A stretch of DNA of 64,000 bases from Jannaschia rubra (GTDB lineage Bacteria > Pseudomonadota > Alphaproteobacteria > Rhodobacterales > Rhodobacteraceae), in the NCBI RefSeq assembly GCF_001403735.1, contig NZ_CXPG01000013.1, positions 62,001-126,000 of the forward strand, read 5' to 3'. Shown one piece after another: positions 17,347 to 26,814 of this stretch. How positions within the stretch are numbered: the stretch's first letter is position 1; each line of letters starts with the position of its first letter. Below the pieces are notes generated by a model. The model saw only the letters and a program-made list of their open reading frames with translations. It was not told where the DNA came from and made no database searches. A program made the position numbers and the translations under genes.

Positions 17347-18444
17347 TCAGGTGTTGAACAGGAAGTGCATCACATCGCCGTCCTTGACGACATAGGACTT
17401 GCCTTCGGCCCGCATCTTGCCCGCTTCTTTCGCCGCCTGCTCGCCACCGAGACCGACGAAATCGTCATAGGCGATGGTTTCGGCCCGGATGAAGCCGCGC
17501 TCGAAATCCCCATGGATCACGCCAGCGGCGCGTGGGGCGCTGGTGCCGTGCGGGATCGTCCAGGCGCGGGCTTCCTTCGGACCGACGGTGAAGTAGGTTT
17601 CCAGCGCAAGCAACTCGTACCCCGCCTGGATCAGCCGGTCGAGACCCGGCTCTTCCAACCCCATTTCCTCCAGAAACTCGGCGGCCTCATCGGCGGGAAG
17701 CTGGGCGATCTCCTCCTCGATCTGGGCGGAGATGACGACATAGGCCGCTCCCTGCGCGGCGGCCATGTCGGCTACGGCGGCGCTGAAGTCGTTGCCGGAT
17801 GCGGCTGACCTCTCGTCGACGTTGCAGACATAGAGGATCGGTTTGGCCGTCAGCAACTGCAACATGCTCCAGGCACGGCGGTCTTCATCCGCCACCTCGA
17901 CCGTCCGGGCCGGTCGGCCGTCGTTGAGCGCAGCCAGCGCGCCGCGCATCAGCCGCTCCTGCTGGATCGCGTCCTTGTCGCCGCCGCGCACCTTGCGGGA
18001 CAGCCCCTGCAGGCGCTTCTCGATCGACTCCATGTCGGCGATCATCAGTTCGGTCTCGATGACCTCGGCGTCTTCGACCGGGTTCACGCGGCCTTCGACA
18101 TGGGTGACGTCGCCATCCTCGAAGCAACGCAGGACGTGGGCGATGGCGTCGGTCTCGCGGATATTGGCGAGAAACTGGTTCCCGAGACCTTCGCCCTTGG
18201 ACGCGCCCTTCACGAGGCCTGCGATGTCCACGAAGGTCATGCGGGTCGGAATGATCTGCTTCGAGCCGGCGATGGCGGCCAGCCGGTCGAGACGCGCATC
18301 GGGCACGGCGACGTCGCCCACGTTGGGCTCGATCGTGCAGAAGGGGAAATTCGCGGCCTGCGCGGCGGCAGTCCGGGTCAGCGCATTGAACAGGGTCGAC
18401 TTGCCCACGTTGGGCAGCCCCACGATGCCGACTTTGAAACCCAT
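17347..18444 (-). CDS. ychF: Redox-regulated ATPase YchF (Obg-like)
   Basis: A 365-residue translation-associated P-loop ATPase. Walker A is GLPNVGKSTLF (about residues 8-18), and the nucleotide-specificity motif is NVDE instead of NKxD, the feature that makes YchF prefer ATP. The C-terminal TGS domain has the RAWTI and VIHGDFERGFIRAE segments. Length and motifs match the universal family. Confidence 0.95.
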   Translation of the reverse strand: MGFKVGIVGLPNVGKSTLFNALTRTAAAQAANFPFCTIEPNVGDVAVPDARLDRLAAIAGSKQIIPTRMTFVDIAGLVKGASKGEGLGNQFLANIRETDAIAHVLRCFEDGDVTHVEGRVNPVEDAEVIETELMIADMESIEKRLQGLSRKVRGGDKDAIQQERLMRGALAALNDGRPARTVEVADEDRRAWSMLQLLTAKPILYVCNVDERSAASGNDFSAAVADMAAAQGAAYVVISAQIEEEIAQLPADEAAEFLEEMGLEEPGLDRLIQAGYELLALETYFTVGPKEARAWTIPHGTSAPRAAGVIHGDFERGFIRAETIAYDDFVGLGGEQAAKEAGKMRAEGKSYVVKDGDVMHFLFNT

Positions 18445-18518
18445 CTCACGCCCTCCGGTCCAGACCGCGACGCCTTAGCCGGGACGAGGCAGGGGGGCAA
18501 GCGGCCACAGGGTCGGGC

Positions 18519-18704
18519 TCAGGCCTGCCTGTTCCGGCCCTCGAAGATGATGAACCACGCAAGGAGAATGAACATCGGATGTGTCAGGCCGCCTGACAGG
18601 AACAAGGCTGGAATCCAGATGAGGAAGGTAATGATCCCGAGGATCGGGCGACCGGCCAGGAAGATGGACAGGGGCGGGAGGAGGATGGCGAGAAGATAAT
18701 TCAT
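18519..18704 (-). CDS. YqaE/Pmp3-family small membrane protein
   Basis: A 61-residue hydrophobic protein with two transmembrane helices (about residues 2-20 and 24-54) and the family features LLPPLSIFL and a C-terminal short polar tail. Pmp3/YqaE proteins (UPF0057) are linked to membrane potential and salt or cold stress. It lies between ychF and trpA and is divergent from trpA. The usual family motif is slightly varied. Confidence 0.82.
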   Translation of the reverse strand: MNYLLAILLPPLSIFLAGRPILGIITFLIWIPALFLSGGLTHPMFILLAWFIIFEGRNRQA

Positions 18705-18827
18705 GGCAGTCAAATGGGTGTGACGGCGATCCGGTTCCAGAACCGCGATGCGATAAGGTTCGGTCCGGTGATTGACCTCGACCGCGGCCTGTCGCACTCC
18801 GTTGCGGCAACAGGGGGAGAGGTTGCC

Positions 18828-19619
18828 ATGACCCGCATCGACGACACCTTCGCGCGACTGCGTGCCGAGAACCGCAAGGCCTTCGTGGCCTACATCATGG
18901 CGGGCGATCCGGATGCGGCGACCACGACCGAGGTGGTCAAGGGGCTGCCCGGCGCAGGCGTGGACATCATCGAACTCGGCCTGCCGTTCACCGACCCGAT
19001 GGCGGACGGTCCGACGATCCAGCTTGCCGGACAGCGCGCACTGGAAGGCGGGATGACGCTCCAGGGCACGCTCGACATCGTGCGCGACCTTCGGGACGAG
19101 GACAACGTTACGCCGGTGGTGCTGATGGGGTACTACAATCCCATCTATTCGCGCGGCGTCGATCGTTTCCTGAAGGAGGCGACCGAAGCCGGGGTCGACG
19201 GGCTGATCATCGTGGACCTTCCGCCGGAGGAGGATGAGGAACTCTGCATTCCCGCGCAGAGGGCGGGGGTCAACTTCATTCGCCTCGCGACGCCCACGAC
19301 CGATGCGGAACGCCTGCCCAAGGTGCTGCAGAACACATCCGGCTTCGTCTATTACGTCTCGATCACGGGCATCACCGGCTCGGGGGCGGCAGACGCCGAA
19401 AAGGTCGCGCCGGAAGTCGCGCGGATCAAGGCGTCCACGGACCTGCCGGTCATCGTCGGCTTCGGCATCAGGACACCCGAGGCATCGCGCGACATCGCCG
19501 CCGTAGCGGATGGCTGCGTCGTGGGGTCGGCCATCGTCGACCGGATCGGGCGCGGCGATGCGGTGGAGGACGTCCTGGCCTATGTCCGGTCGCTTTCGGA
19601 CGGGGCGCATTCGGCCTGA
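18828..19619 (+). CDS. trpA: Tryptophan synthase alpha chain
   Basis: Cleaves indole-3-glycerol phosphate to indole and glyceraldehyde 3-phosphate, passing indole to TrpB. The protein is 263 residues, with the catalytic pair at the canonical positions Glu49 (IIELGLPF) and Asp60 (PMADGP). The phosphate-binding GFGIRTPE segment and the GSAIVD strand follow. The start is the ATG at 18828 after AGGGGGAGAGG. trpB is not adjacent in this window. Confidence 0.95.
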   Translation: MTRIDDTFARLRAENRKAFVAYIMAGDPDAATTTEVVKGLPGAGVDIIELGLPFTDPMADGPTIQLAGQRALEGGMTLQGTLDIVRDLRDEDNVTPVVLMGYYNPIYSRGVDRFLKEATEAGVDGLIIVDLPPEEDEELCIPAQRAGVNFIRLATPTTDAERLPKVLQNTSGFVYYVSITGITGSGAADAEKVAPEVARIKASTDLPVIVGFGIRTPEASRDIAAVADGCVVGSAIVDRIGRGDAVEDVLAYVRSLSDGAHSA

Positions 19620-19750
19620 CACCGCGTTGCGTCTTGCGTCCCGCGGGCCGCGGCTGTAAGCGACCGCGGCGTGCCTTAGGCATGACGGATGAAACGCCGT
19701 GTCCGCCCCATCATCGCTTCGGGGGTGCGTCCGGCAAGAGGAGAAGCGAC

Positions 19751-20218
19751 ATGAAACTCAACGAACTGCGCGACAATCCCGGCGCCACCCACCGCGCCAA
19801 GCGTGTCGGCCGCGGCCCCGGTTCGGGCACCGGCAAGATGGGCGGACGCGGCATCAAGGGTCAGAAGTCCCGATCGGGCGTCGCGATCAAGGGCTACGAA
19901 GGCGGCCAGATGCCGATCTACCAGCGCCTGCCGAAGCGTGGCTTCAGCAAGCCGAACCGTAAGTCGTTCGCCGTCGTGAACCTGTCCAAGATTCAGGAAT
20001 TCATCGACAACGGCAAGCTGGACGCCGCCAACATCAATGAGGAGACGCTGGTCTCCTCGGGCGTCGTGCGGCGCAAGCTCGACGGCGTTCGCCTGCTTGC
20101 CAAGGGCGAGTTGACCGCGAAGGCCACGATCACCGTCACCGGCGCTTCCAAGGGTGCGGTCGAGGCGGTCGAGAAGGCCGGCGGATCGGTCACGCTGCCG
20201 GCAGTCGCCGCCGAGTGA
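19751..20218 (+). CDS. rplO: 50S ribosomal protein L15
   Basis: A 155-residue protein with the L15 N-terminus [11 protein letters not shown] and the basic glycine-rich [10 protein letters not shown]...[12 protein letters not shown] loop that threads into 23S rRNA. GAGGAGA precedes the ATG. It is the first gene of the ribosomal cluster in this window. The rpmD and rpsE genes that usually precede it are absent and trpA stands in their place, so a separate promoter is needed in 19620-19750; a TTGCGT/17/TAAGCG pair at 19634-19662 is a weak candidate. Confidence 0.97.
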   Translation: MKLNELRDNPGATHRAKRVGRGPGSGTGKMGGRGIKGQKSRSGVAIKGYEGGQMPIYQRLPKRGFSKPNRKSFAVVNLSKIQEFIDNGKLDAANINEETLVSSGVVRRKLDGVRLLAKGELTAKATITVTGASKGAVEAVEKAGGSVTLPAVAAE

Positions 20219-20279
20219 TCCGCCGGGGTTCGGTTGCAGGCGGGCCGCGGTCCGCTTACATGATCCCGTGTTTTCCCGA

Positions 20280-20316
20280 AACGCCGCCAGCGGGACGAAA
20301 CCCGTCTGGCGGCGTT
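20280..20316 (+). promoter_or_regulatory. Long hairpin between rplO and secY
   Basis: AACGCCGCCAG (20280-20290) pairs perfectly with CTGGCGGCGTT (20306-20316), and CGGG/CCCG extends the stem inward by four pairs with one bulged T and a loop of ACGAAA. No T tract follows, so it is more likely an attenuating, processing or stabilising structure than a full terminator. It ends 21 bases before secY. Confidence 0.65.
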
Positions 20317-20337
20317 CCCGCATAAAGAGGGCCGCGC

Positions 20338-21696
20338 ATGGCTTCAGCCGCAGAGCAAATGGCCGCGAACATGAGCTGGGGGGCGTTTGGCAAGGCCAAG
20401 GAGCTTCGCCAGCGCATCCTGTTCACGATCGGTCTGCTGATCATCTATCGTTTCGGAACCTACATCCCAGTGCCGGGCATCGACGCGGTGGCGCTGCGGA
20501 ACTTCGTCGAGCAGGCGACCCAGGGTCTGGGCGGCGTCCTGAACATGTTCACCGGCGGTGCCATCGGTCGCATGGGCGTCTTCGCGCTGGGTATCATGCC
20601 CTACATCTCGGCATCCATCATCGTGCAACTGATGACTGCGATGGTCCCCCAACTCGAACAGCTCAAGAAAGAGGGCGAGCCGGGGCGCAAGAAAATCAAC
20701 CAGTATACCCGCTACGGCACCGTGGCACTGGCGACGTTGCAGGGCTACGGCCTTGCCGTGTCGCTCCAGTCGGGCGATCTGGCGCATACGCCGGGCCTGT
20801 TCTTCATCGTGTCCTGCGTGATCACGCTGGTCGGCGGTACGATGTTCCTGATGTGGCTTGGCGAGCAAATCACGGCGCGGGGCATCGGCAACGGCATCTC
20901 GCTGATCATCTTTGTGGGTATCGTGGCGGAGCTTCCCGCGGCCTTCGCCCAGTTCTTCGCCTCGGGCCGATCGGGCGCCATCTCGACGCCGGTAATCCTT
21001 GGCGTGGTCGTGATGCTCGTCGCGACGCTCGTCTTCGTCGTGTTCATGGAGCGGAGCCTGCGCAAGATCCATATCCAGTATCCGCGCCGACAGGTCGGGA
21101 TGAAGGTCTATGACGGCGGCTCCAGCCACCTGCCGATCAAGGTGAATCCGGCGGGCGTGATTCCGGCGATCTTCGCCTCGTCGCTCCTGCTTCTGCCTAC
21201 CACCATCAGTACCTTCTCGGGCCAGCAGACGAACCCGGTGCTGGCGACGGTCACCGCCTATTTCGGGCCGGGGCAACCGCTCTATCTGCTGTTCTTCACC
21301 GGCATGATCGTCTTCTTCGCCTATTTCTATACCCACAACGTCGCCTTCAAAACCGAGGACGTGGCCGACAACCTCAAGAACCAGAACGGGTTCATTCCGG
21401 GCATCCGGCCCGGCAAGCGGACGGCGGACTATCTGGAATACGTGGTCAACCGCGTGCTGGTGCTGGGTGCCGGATACCTCGCGCTGGTCTGTCTTATCCC
21501 CGAGATCGTGCGTCAGGAACTGGCGATCACGGCCTATTTCGGGGGCACGTCGATCCTCATCATCGTCTCGGTTGGAATGGACACCATCCAGCAGGTCCAG
21601 TCGCATCTGCTCGCCCATCAGTACGAAGGGCTGATCGAGAAATCCCAGTTGCGCGGCAAGAAGCGTGGACGTGCGAAGGGAGCGGCACGACGATGA
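20338..21696 (+). CDS. secY: Preprotein translocase subunit SecY
   Basis: Central channel of the Sec translocon; 452 residues with ten predicted membrane helices. Signature features include [13 protein letters not shown] near residue 40, the plug region, the YTRYGT loop and the cytoplasmic KRTADYLE loop. Start at the ATG at 20338; an internal ATG at 20371 ([12 protein letters not shown]) is an alternative. The stop overlaps adk by four bases. Confidence 0.97.
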   Translation: MASAAEQMAANMSWGAFGKAKELRQRILFTIGLLIIYRFGTYIPVPGIDAVALRNFVEQATQGLGGVLNMFTGGAIGRMGVFALGIMPYISASIIVQLMTAMVPQLEQLKKEGEPGRKKINQYTRYGTVALATLQGYGLAVSLQSGDLAHTPGLFFIVSCVITLVGGTMFLMWLGEQITARGIGNGISLIIFVGIVAELPAAFAQFFASGRSGAISTPVILGVVVMLVATLVFVVFMERSLRKIHIQYPRRQVGMKVYDGGSSHLPIKVNPAGVIPAIFASSLLLLPTTISTFSGQQTNPVLATVTAYFGPGQPLYLLFFTGMIVFFAYFYTHNVAFKTEDVADNLKNQNGFIPGIRPGKRTADYLEYVVNRVLVLGAGYLALVCLIPEIVRQELAITAYFGGTSILIIVSVGMDTIQQVQSHLLAHQYEGLIEKSQLRGKKRGRAKGAARR

Positions 21697-22340
21697 ACAT
21701 CATCCTGTTGGGACCGCCGGGGGCGGGCAAGGGAACGCAGGCACGCAGGCTCGAATCCGATCGGGGGATGATCCAGCTCTCGACCGGCGACATGCTGCGG
21801 GAGGCGCGGTCGTCCGGCACCGAGATGGGCCTTCGCGTGGCGGCCATCATGGATGCGGGAGAACTTGTCACCGACGACATCGTGATCGGCCTGATCGAGG
21901 AGAAGCTGTCGGGCGACAACCGCGGCGGCTTCATCTTCGATGGCTTTCCCCGGACTTTGGCGCAGGCCGACGCCCTGAGCGATCTGCTTGCGCGACGGGG
22001 CATCGACCTGGACGCCGTGATCGAGATGCGGGTCGACGACGAAGCCTTGGTCGAACGGATTACGGCCCGCAGTACCTGCGCGAATTGCGGCGAAGTCTAT
22101 AACGACATCACCAGACCCATACCCTCCGACGGCAAATGTGTCGTCTGCGGCGCGACCGAATTCAAGCGCCGCGCCGACGACAACGCCGAAAGCCTGCGCA
22201 TGCGCCTGATGGAATACTACAAGAAGACGTCTCCCCTGATCGGCTATTACCACGCCAAGGGCACGTTGCGGTCGATCGACGGGCTTGGCGACGTCGACAC
22301 CGTGGCAGCTGCCATCGCGCAGGTTTTGTCGGATGCCTGA
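21693..22340 (+). CDS. adk: Adenylate kinase (zinc-binding LID type)
   Basis: Interconverts AMP, ATP and ADP. 215 residues with the P-loop [11 protein letters not shown] at about residues 7-17, FDGFPRT in the AMP-binding region, and a LID domain with four cysteines ([10 protein letters not shown] and CVVCGATE), the zinc-binding form. It overlaps the secY stop (ATGA), so it is translationally coupled in the common secY-adk order. Confidence 0.96.
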   Translation: MNIILLGPPGAGKGTQARRLESDRGMIQLSTGDMLREARSSGTEMGLRVAAIMDAGELVTDDIVIGLIEEKLSGDNRGGFIFDGFPRTLAQADALSDLLARRGIDLDAVIEMRVDDEALVERITARSTCANCGEVYNDITRPIPSDGKCVVCGATEFKRRADDNAESLRMRLMEYYKKTSPLIGYYHAKGTLRSIDGLGDVDTVAAAIAQVLSDA

Positions 22341-22372
22341 CAGAAACTTCTTGACAGGCGCTCGTGCATTGC

Positions 22373-22401
22373 TTGACGCGCCTGTCCAGACCTCCTAGAT
22401 C
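22373..22401 (+). promoter_or_regulatory. Candidate promoter for the rpsM-rpsK-rpoA unit
   Basis: TTGACG (22373-22378), a 17-base spacer and TAGATC (22396-22401) fit a sigma-70-type promoter about 120 bases upstream of rpsM. A second TTGACA lies at 22351-22356. Confidence 0.5.
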
Positions 22402-22411
22402 GCAGTCTCCG

Positions 22412-22433
22412 CCGGGAATCGCCTGATTCCCGG
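22412..22433 (+). promoter_or_regulatory. Perfect hairpin in the rpsM leader
   Basis: CCGGGAATC (22412-22420) and GATTCCCGG (22425-22433) form a nine-pair stem with a GCCT loop, just downstream of the candidate promoter. A TTTT run begins eight bases later, so it could be an adk terminator, an attenuator or a protein-binding leader element. Confidence 0.6.
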
Positions 22434-22521
22434 TGATCTGTTTTGGCCCCGACGCATGGTCCGGGCCGTTGTGAAAAAAGGTTCTGGAACCACGGAACCG
22501 CAACGAAGAAGGAAGCTACAT

Positions 22522-22890
22522 TTGGCTCGTATCGCTGGCGTCAACATTCCCACGGGAAAACGCATTCCAATTGCGCTGACCTACATCACGGGCATCGGCC
22601 CGTCCAAGGCGCGTGAGATCGTCGACGCTGTCGGCGTCGACGCCGCCCGTCGTGTCAACGAACTGTCGGACGCACAGATCCTGTCGATCCGTGAATATAT
22701 CGACGCGAACGTCACGGTCGAAGGCGACCTGCGCCGCGAGACGCAGATGAACGTCAAGCGGCTGATGGACCTGGGTTGCTATCGTGGCCTGCGTCATCGC
22801 CGCAACCTGCCGGTTCGCGGTCAGCGCACTCATACCAACGCACGCACGCGCAAGGGCCCCGCGAAGGCCATTGCCGGCAAGAAGAAATAA
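22522..22890 (+). CDS. rpsM: 30S ribosomal protein S13 (TTG start)
   Basis: The TTG at 22522 gives exactly 122 residues beginning [14 protein letters not shown], the family N-terminus. GAAGGAAG precedes it at a proper distance, and no ATG gives a better start. The protein binds 16S rRNA in the 30S head; the C-terminal [16 protein letters not shown] segment is the conserved rRNA-contacting tail. rpsK follows after 15 bases. Confidence 0.97.
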   Translation: MARIAGVNIPTGKRIPIALTYITGIGPSKAREIVDAVGVDAARRVNELSDAQILSIREYIDANVTVEGDLRRETQMNVKRLMDLGCYRGLRHRRNLPVRGQRTHTNARTRKGPAKAIAGKKK

Positions 22891-22905
22891 GGGAGGGCAC
22901 GGATC

Positions 22906-23298
22906 ATGGCACGCGATACCCGCCGCGCTCCCAAGCGCAAGGAACGCAAGAACATCGCCGCCGGTGTGGCGCATGTGAACTCTTCGTTCAACAATACCAA
23001 GATTCTGATCTCGGACGTTCAGGGCAATGCCATCAGCTGGTCGTCGGCCGGAACGATGGGGTTCAAGGGGTCGCGCAAGTCGACGCCTTATGCCGCCCAG
23101 ATGGCCGCCGAGGACGCCGCGAAGAAGGCGCAGGAGCACGGCATGAAGACCATCGAGGTCGAGGTTCAAGGTCCTGGCTCGGGCCGCGAATCCGCACTGC
23201 GCGCCCTGGCGGCCGTCGGCCTGCAGGTCACCGCGATCCGCGACGTGACCCCGATGGCGCATAACGGCGTCCGCCCGCCGAAGCGCCGCCGCGTCTGA
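22906..23298 (+). CDS. rpsK: 30S ribosomal protein S11
   Basis: 130 residues, with the conserved [17 protein letters not shown] segment, [14 protein letters not shown] and the C-terminal [18 protein letters not shown]. It forms part of the 30S platform near the mRNA exit. It lies between rpsM and rpoA in the usual alpha-operon order, except that rpsD, which follows S11 in enterobacteria, is absent as in other alphaproteobacteria. Confidence 0.97.
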   Translation: MARDTRRAPKRKERKNIAAGVAHVNSSFNNTKILISDVQGNAISWSSAGTMGFKGSRKSTPYAAQMAAEDAAKKAQEHGMKTIEVEVQGPGSGRESALRALAAVGLQVTAIRDVTPMAHNGVRPPKRRRV

Positions 23299-23365
23299 CA
23301 CGACATTGCAACAAGGGCGGGGGCCGCGCCGCGTGGTCCCCGTTTCGCCGTATAATCACCTCGGG

Positions 23366-23394
23366 GTTCTTCGCCATCCGCCCCGGCGAAGAAC
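23366..23394 (+). promoter_or_regulatory. Perfect 10-bp hairpin in the rpoA leader
   Basis: GTTCTTCGCC (23366-23375) and GGCGAAGAAC (23385-23394) pair perfectly around a nine-base loop, ending 21 bases before rpoA. There is no T tract. It probably modulates expression or RNA processing between rpsK and rpoA. Confidence 0.62.
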
Positions 23395-23415
23395 AGGAAT
23401 GGAGGGTCAGGGCAT

Positions 23416-24432
23416 ATGATTCATAAAAATTGGCAGGAACTCATCAAGCCGTCGCAGCTTGAGGTCCGTCCGGGCAACAACCCGGCCCGTCAGGCCACCG
23501 CCGTGGCCGAACCGCTCGAGCGTGGCTTCGGTCTGACCCTTGGCAATGCATTGCGCCGCGTTCTCATGTCGTCGCTACAGGGTGCGGCGATCACCTCCGT
23601 GCAGATCGACAACGTGCTGCATGAGTTCAGCAGCGTGTCGGGTGTCCGCGAGGACGTCACCGACATCGTCCTGAACCTCAAGGGTGTCAGCCTGAAAATG
23701 GAAGTCGAAGGGCCCAAGCGCCTGTCGATCTCGGCCAAGGGCCCGATGGTCGTCACCGCCGGGGACATCAGCGAATCCAATGGGATCGAGGTTCTGAACC
23801 GCGACCACGTGATCTGTCACCTCGACGATGGTGCCGATCTCTACATGGAACTGACGGTGAATACCGGCAAGGGCTATGTCTCGGCCGACAAGAACAAGCC
23901 CGAGGATGCCCCTATCGGCCTCATTCCAATCGACGCCATCTACTCGCCGGTCAAGAAGGTCTCCTACGAGGTGCAGCCCACCCGTGAGGGACAGGTTCTG
24001 GACTACGACAAGCTGACCTTGAAGCTGGAAACCGACGGATCGCTCGCGCCCGACGATGCGCTGGCCTATGCCGCCCGCATCCTTCAGGACCAGCTGCAGA
24101 TCTTCGTCAACTTCGACGAGCCGGAGGCTGCCCGCGGCTCCGAGGCCGCCGACGATCTGGAGTTCAACCCGCTCCTTCTCAAGAAGGTCGATGAGCTCGA
24201 ACTGTCGGTCCGGTCGGCCAACTGCCTCAAGAACGACAACATCGTCTATATCGGCGACCTGATTCAGAAGACCGAGGCCGAGATGCTGCGGACGCCGAAC
24301 TTCGGCCGCAAGTCCTTGAACGAGATCAAGGAAGTGCTGTCGGGGATGGGTCTGCACCTGGGCATGGACATCGTCGACTGGCCGCCGGAGAACATCGAGG
24401 ACCTGGCGAAGAAGTTCGAAAACGAGTTCTGA
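23416..24432 (+). CDS. rpoA: RNA polymerase subunit alpha
   Basis: 338 residues. The N-terminal assembly domain has [22 protein letters not shown] and GVREDV; the C-terminal domain contains [13 protein letters not shown] and the helix-hairpin-helix region [16 protein letters not shown], which binds UP elements and activators. Start at the ATG at 23416 after GGAGGGT. Confidence 0.98.
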   Translation: MIHKNWQELIKPSQLEVRPGNNPARQATAVAEPLERGFGLTLGNALRRVLMSSLQGAAITSVQIDNVLHEFSSVSGVREDVTDIVLNLKGVSLKMEVEGPKRLSISAKGPMVVTAGDISESNGIEVLNRDHVICHLDDGADLYMELTVNTGKGYVSADKNKPEDAPIGLIPIDAIYSPVKKVSYEVQPTREGQVLDYDKLTLKLETDGSLAPDDALAYAARILQDQLQIFVNFDEPEAARGSEAADDLEFNPLLLKKVDELELSVRSANCLKNDNIVYIGDLIQKTEAEMLRTPNFGRKSLNEIKEVLSGMGLHLGMDIVDWPPENIEDLAKKFENEF

Positions 24433-24458
24433 TACTCCGCATCTGAACAAGTAGGAAT

Positions 24459-24480
24459 GGGGCGGTCGAAAGGCCGCCCC
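24459..24480 (+). promoter_or_regulatory. GNRA-capped hairpin between rpoA and rplQ
   Basis: GGGGCGGTC and GGCCGCCCC pair (one G-T) around a GAAA tetraloop, 27 bases after the rpoA stop. Only scattered T residues follow, so partial termination or RNA stabilisation is more likely than full termination. The remaining 195 bases to rplQ contain no gene. Confidence 0.58.
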
Positions 24481-24675
24481 GCTTCAGTTTCAGTCATGCT
24501 GGTTCGGACGAGGACAGACGTCGATATAGAAGCACCTGCCACTTCACCGAACGGTGGTTTACATCTCGCTCGATGTTCAATACGGGGCATCCACCAAGGG
24601 CATCCTGCCCCAATAGGTGAGGGGGTCGCACGCACGGCCCCCCGGACAAAGCAAAATGAAACCGGAGACCAACCC

Positions 24676-25098
24676 ATGCGCCACGCCCGCGGATACCGCC
24701 GCCTGAACCGCACCCATGAGCATCGCAAGGCGATGTTTGCCAATATGGCCGGCTCGCTTATCGAGCATGAGCAGATCAAGACGACCCTGCCGAAAGCCAA
24801 GGAACTGCGCCCCATTATCGAGAAGATGGTGACGCTTGCCGGACGCGGCGACCTGCACGCCCGCCGCCTTCTGCGATCGCGCCTCAAGGAAGATCGTCAT
24901 CTCGCGAAGCTGATGGACATCATCGGTCCCCGCTACAAGGACCGGCAGGGCGGCTATGTCCGCATCCTGAAAGCAGGTTTCCGTTATGGCGACATGGCGC
25001 CGATGGCGATCATCGAATTTGTCGACCGTGACGTCGATGCGAAGGGCGCCGCCGACCGTGCCCGCGTCGAAGCCGAGGATGCGGCCGCAGACGCCTGA
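24676..25098 (+). CDS. rplQ: 50S ribosomal protein L17
   Basis: 140 residues starting [20 protein letters not shown], with the conserved [11 protein letters not shown] segment and GGYVRI later. An alanine- and acid-rich C-terminal tail follows. It is the last gene of the ribosomal cluster, separated from rpoA by an unusually long gap of about 240 bases, and is followed at once by a strong terminator. Confidence 0.97.
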   Translation: MRHARGYRRLNRTHEHRKAMFANMAGSLIEHEQIKTTLPKAKELRPIIEKMVTLAGRGDLHARRLLRSRLKEDRHLAKLMDIIGPRYKDRQGGYVRILKAGFRYGDMAPMAIIEFVDRDVDAKGAADRARVEAEDAAADA

Positions 25099-25122
25099 TC
25101 ATTCAGATCCGACGCATTCCGA

Positions 25123-25150
25123 CCCCGCCGATCTGTCGGCGGGGTTTTTT
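25123..25150 (+). terminator. Rho-independent terminator of the ribosomal cluster
   Basis: CCCCGCCGA (25123-25131) pairs perfectly with TCGGCGGGG (25136-25144), loop TCTG, followed by six T residues. This is a textbook intrinsic terminator. Confidence 0.93.
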
Positions 25151-25174
25151 CGTGTCGCGACAGCCCCCGCAGTT

Positions 25175-25366
25175 TCAGGAAGGGCGCCTGCCTGTTGGTG
25201 GGGTGGCGAGCGAGGAGCGGGTCGGGTGTTCGACCTGGTCCAGGATGTATTCGATGTCTGCATCGAGCAGGGAGGCAGTTCCCAGAAGCTCCAGTATGTC
25301 GGTGCGTATCCCGGTATCCAGCTTCAGTACGCGCGCGAAAAGCGCAGGATTCAATCCGTTGTTCAC
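25175..25366 (-). CDS. Possible 63-residue protein divergent from luxR
   Basis: A GTG-initiated frame whose translation (MNNGLNPALFARVLKLD, later IRTDILELLGTASLLDADIEYILDQVE) looks like a soluble helical protein with a basic tail. No good Shine-Dalgarno precedes the GTG, and no family is recognised. It is divergent from luxR and would run toward the rplQ terminator. A small quorum-sensing modulator is conceivable but unsupported. Confidence 0.33.
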   Translation of the reverse strand: MNNGLNPALFARVLKLDTGIRTDILELLGTASLLDADIEYILDQVEHPTRSSLATPPTGRRPS

Positions 25367-25409
25367 AATCTGTTAACCATTATGACCGCTTAACTGGGTG
25401 AAGATACGG

Positions 25410-25438
25410 TTGACGAAAAATTACTCAACTAGTCTAAA
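25410..25438 (+). promoter_or_regulatory. Candidate luxR promoter
   Basis: TTGACG (25410-25415), a 17-base spacer and TCTAAA (25433-25438) lie in a locally AT-rich stretch. It favours the luxR start at 25465, since an ATG at 25444 would leave almost no leader. Confidence 0.45.
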
Positions 25439-25464
25439 AAGACATGTCCGAGAGAAGACGCCTT

Positions 25465-26058
25465 ATGGTCAGGTACCTGCAGAGATTGGAGCGGCTGGCC
25501 CCCATGGGTTACACGGCCGGTGTCCATATCCGCTTTGCCTCGCCGTTGTATCTCCGCAGCACTTATCCGCAGGCATGGCAGGACATCTATGCCGCCAACA
25601 GCTATTCGCTGCGCGATCCTCTCGTTTTCTGGGGGATCAGCCAGTCGGGCAGTATCCGCTGGAGCAAGATAAACCTGCCCGATCCGTTCGGCGTTCTGGA
25701 TGTCGCGGCCGATCACGGCCTGAAGTTCGGCGTCGTGTCATCTTGTGGAAAGATCACGTCCCGCACGATCGTGGGAGTGTCCCGCTCCGACCGGGAGTTC
25801 ACGGATCCCGAGATCGATGAAGTCGCGGCCTTGGCCGAAGCCCTGCACGAGATCGCCGAGCCGCCCGGAGAACTGACCCCGGCCATGATCGAGGCACTTC
25901 GGCTGGTCGGGGACGGGTTCCGTCACACGGCCGCCGCCGCGGAGATCGGTATTTCGGAGAGCGCGCTCAAGGCGCGCCTTTCGTCCGCCCGGGAACGCCT
26001 GGGTGCAAGGACCACGGCCGAGGCATTGAGAATGGCGAGAGAATACAGGCTGATCTGA
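25465..26058 (+). CDS. LuxR-family acyl-homoserine-lactone-responsive regulator
   Basis: 197 residues from the ATG at 25465, which has GAGAAG upstream; an ATG at 25444 would add seven. The N-terminal autoinducer-binding domain has W and D positions typical of the family (YPQAWQDIYAANSYSLRDPLVFWG). The C-terminal helix-turn-helix is recognisable (LTPAMIEALRLVGDG...AAEIGISESALKARLSSARERLGARTTAEAL), although the usual start of the LuxR helix-turn-helix (LT.RE.E.L.W) is modified. It directly precedes the luxI gene on the same strand, indicating a cognate pair. Confidence 0.85.
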   Translation: MVRYLQRLERLAPMGYTAGVHIRFASPLYLRSTYPQAWQDIYAANSYSLRDPLVFWGISQSGSIRWSKINLPDPFGVLDVAADHGLKFGVVSSCGKITSRTIVGVSRSDREFTDPEIDEVAALAEALHEIAEPPGELTPAMIEALRLVGDGFRHTAAAAEIGISESALKARLSSARERLGARTTAEALRMAREYRLI

Positions 26059-26131
26059 CGGCCCTATCCGCATGGCGAGCATCCCCGGTTCCCTGGTGTC
26101 AACGACAACCCGGCAGAGGAATTATTATAAA

Positions 26132-26719
26132 ATGCAAGTTACCACACTCTCCTTCCTGAACTTCCATGCCCACGGTCCGCTCTTCGCCGACCTGCTGCGG
26201 GCGCGTCATCGCACCTTCATCGAACAGGCGCAGTGGGATCTGCCCCAGGCGGACGGCATGGAATTCGACCAGTACGACACGCCGGCCAGCCGCTGGGTGG
26301 CCGTCCATGAATACGGTCGCATCCTGGCCGGCGTCCGGCTGACGCCGACGACGCACCGTTGCGGCATCTATTCCTACATGATCCGCGACGCGCAAAAGGG
26401 CCTACTGGAGACGATCCCGACGAATCTTCTCTATGAGGAGGCGCCCATCGCGCCCCACATCTGGGAATCGAGCCGTGTCTTCGTCTGCAACGACGTCCCG
26501 GCGAACATGCGCGTGCGGGTGCAGATGCAACTCATCGCGCAGATGGTCCGTACGGGACGCGAACTTGGCGCAACCTCCGTTCTGGGGCTGATCCCGGCCA
26601 CGTCGCCTCGGCTTGCCCGGCGAGTAGGGCTCGACTGCGAGGCGGCGGGACCGGTGCTCGACATCGGCGGCTCGGCGAGCGTTTGCGTCAACATCTCGAT
26701 GGCGACGAAGATGCATTGA
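26132..26719 (+). CDS. Acyl-homoserine-lactone synthase (LuxI family)
   Basis: 195 residues from the ATG at 26132 with AGAGGAA upstream. Conserved LuxI residues are visible: Arg25/Arg27 and Phe29 (RHRTF), Trp35, the EFDQYDTP block with Asp46 and Asp49, Arg in GVRLTPT, and the ESSRV motif. It makes an acyl-HSL from S-adenosylmethionine and acyl-ACP; chain length cannot be predicted. It lies 73 bases after luxR, close enough for co-transcription, though it may have its own LuxR-controlled promoter. Confidence 0.9.
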   Translation: MQVTTLSFLNFHAHGPLFADLLRARHRTFIEQAQWDLPQADGMEFDQYDTPASRWVAVHEYGRILAGVRLTPTTHRCGIYSYMIRDAQKGLLETIPTNLLYEEAPIAPHIWESSRVFVCNDVPANMRVRVQMQLIAQMVRTGRELGATSVLGLIPATSPRLARRVGLDCEAAGPVLDIGGSASVCVNISMATKMH

Positions 26720-26814
26720 AGAAATTGGGGGTCCGGCCGCTTCGGGCCCCTGCGATATCCCGGAGCGGGAATAGGGTGGTTTCGGCCGTCGCCTGCCCGC
26801 CCTATATTCCCTCC

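Noticed and set aside
23351-23356. Perfect TATAAT upstream of rpoA
   Set aside because: There is no acceptable -35 element at 16-18 bases, so I do not call a promoter there.
26092-26113. Candidate lux box CCTGGTGTC-AAC-GACAACCCGG before luxI
   Set aside because: The arms match only partly and the spacing does not fit a standard 20-bp lux box. Not strong enough to call.
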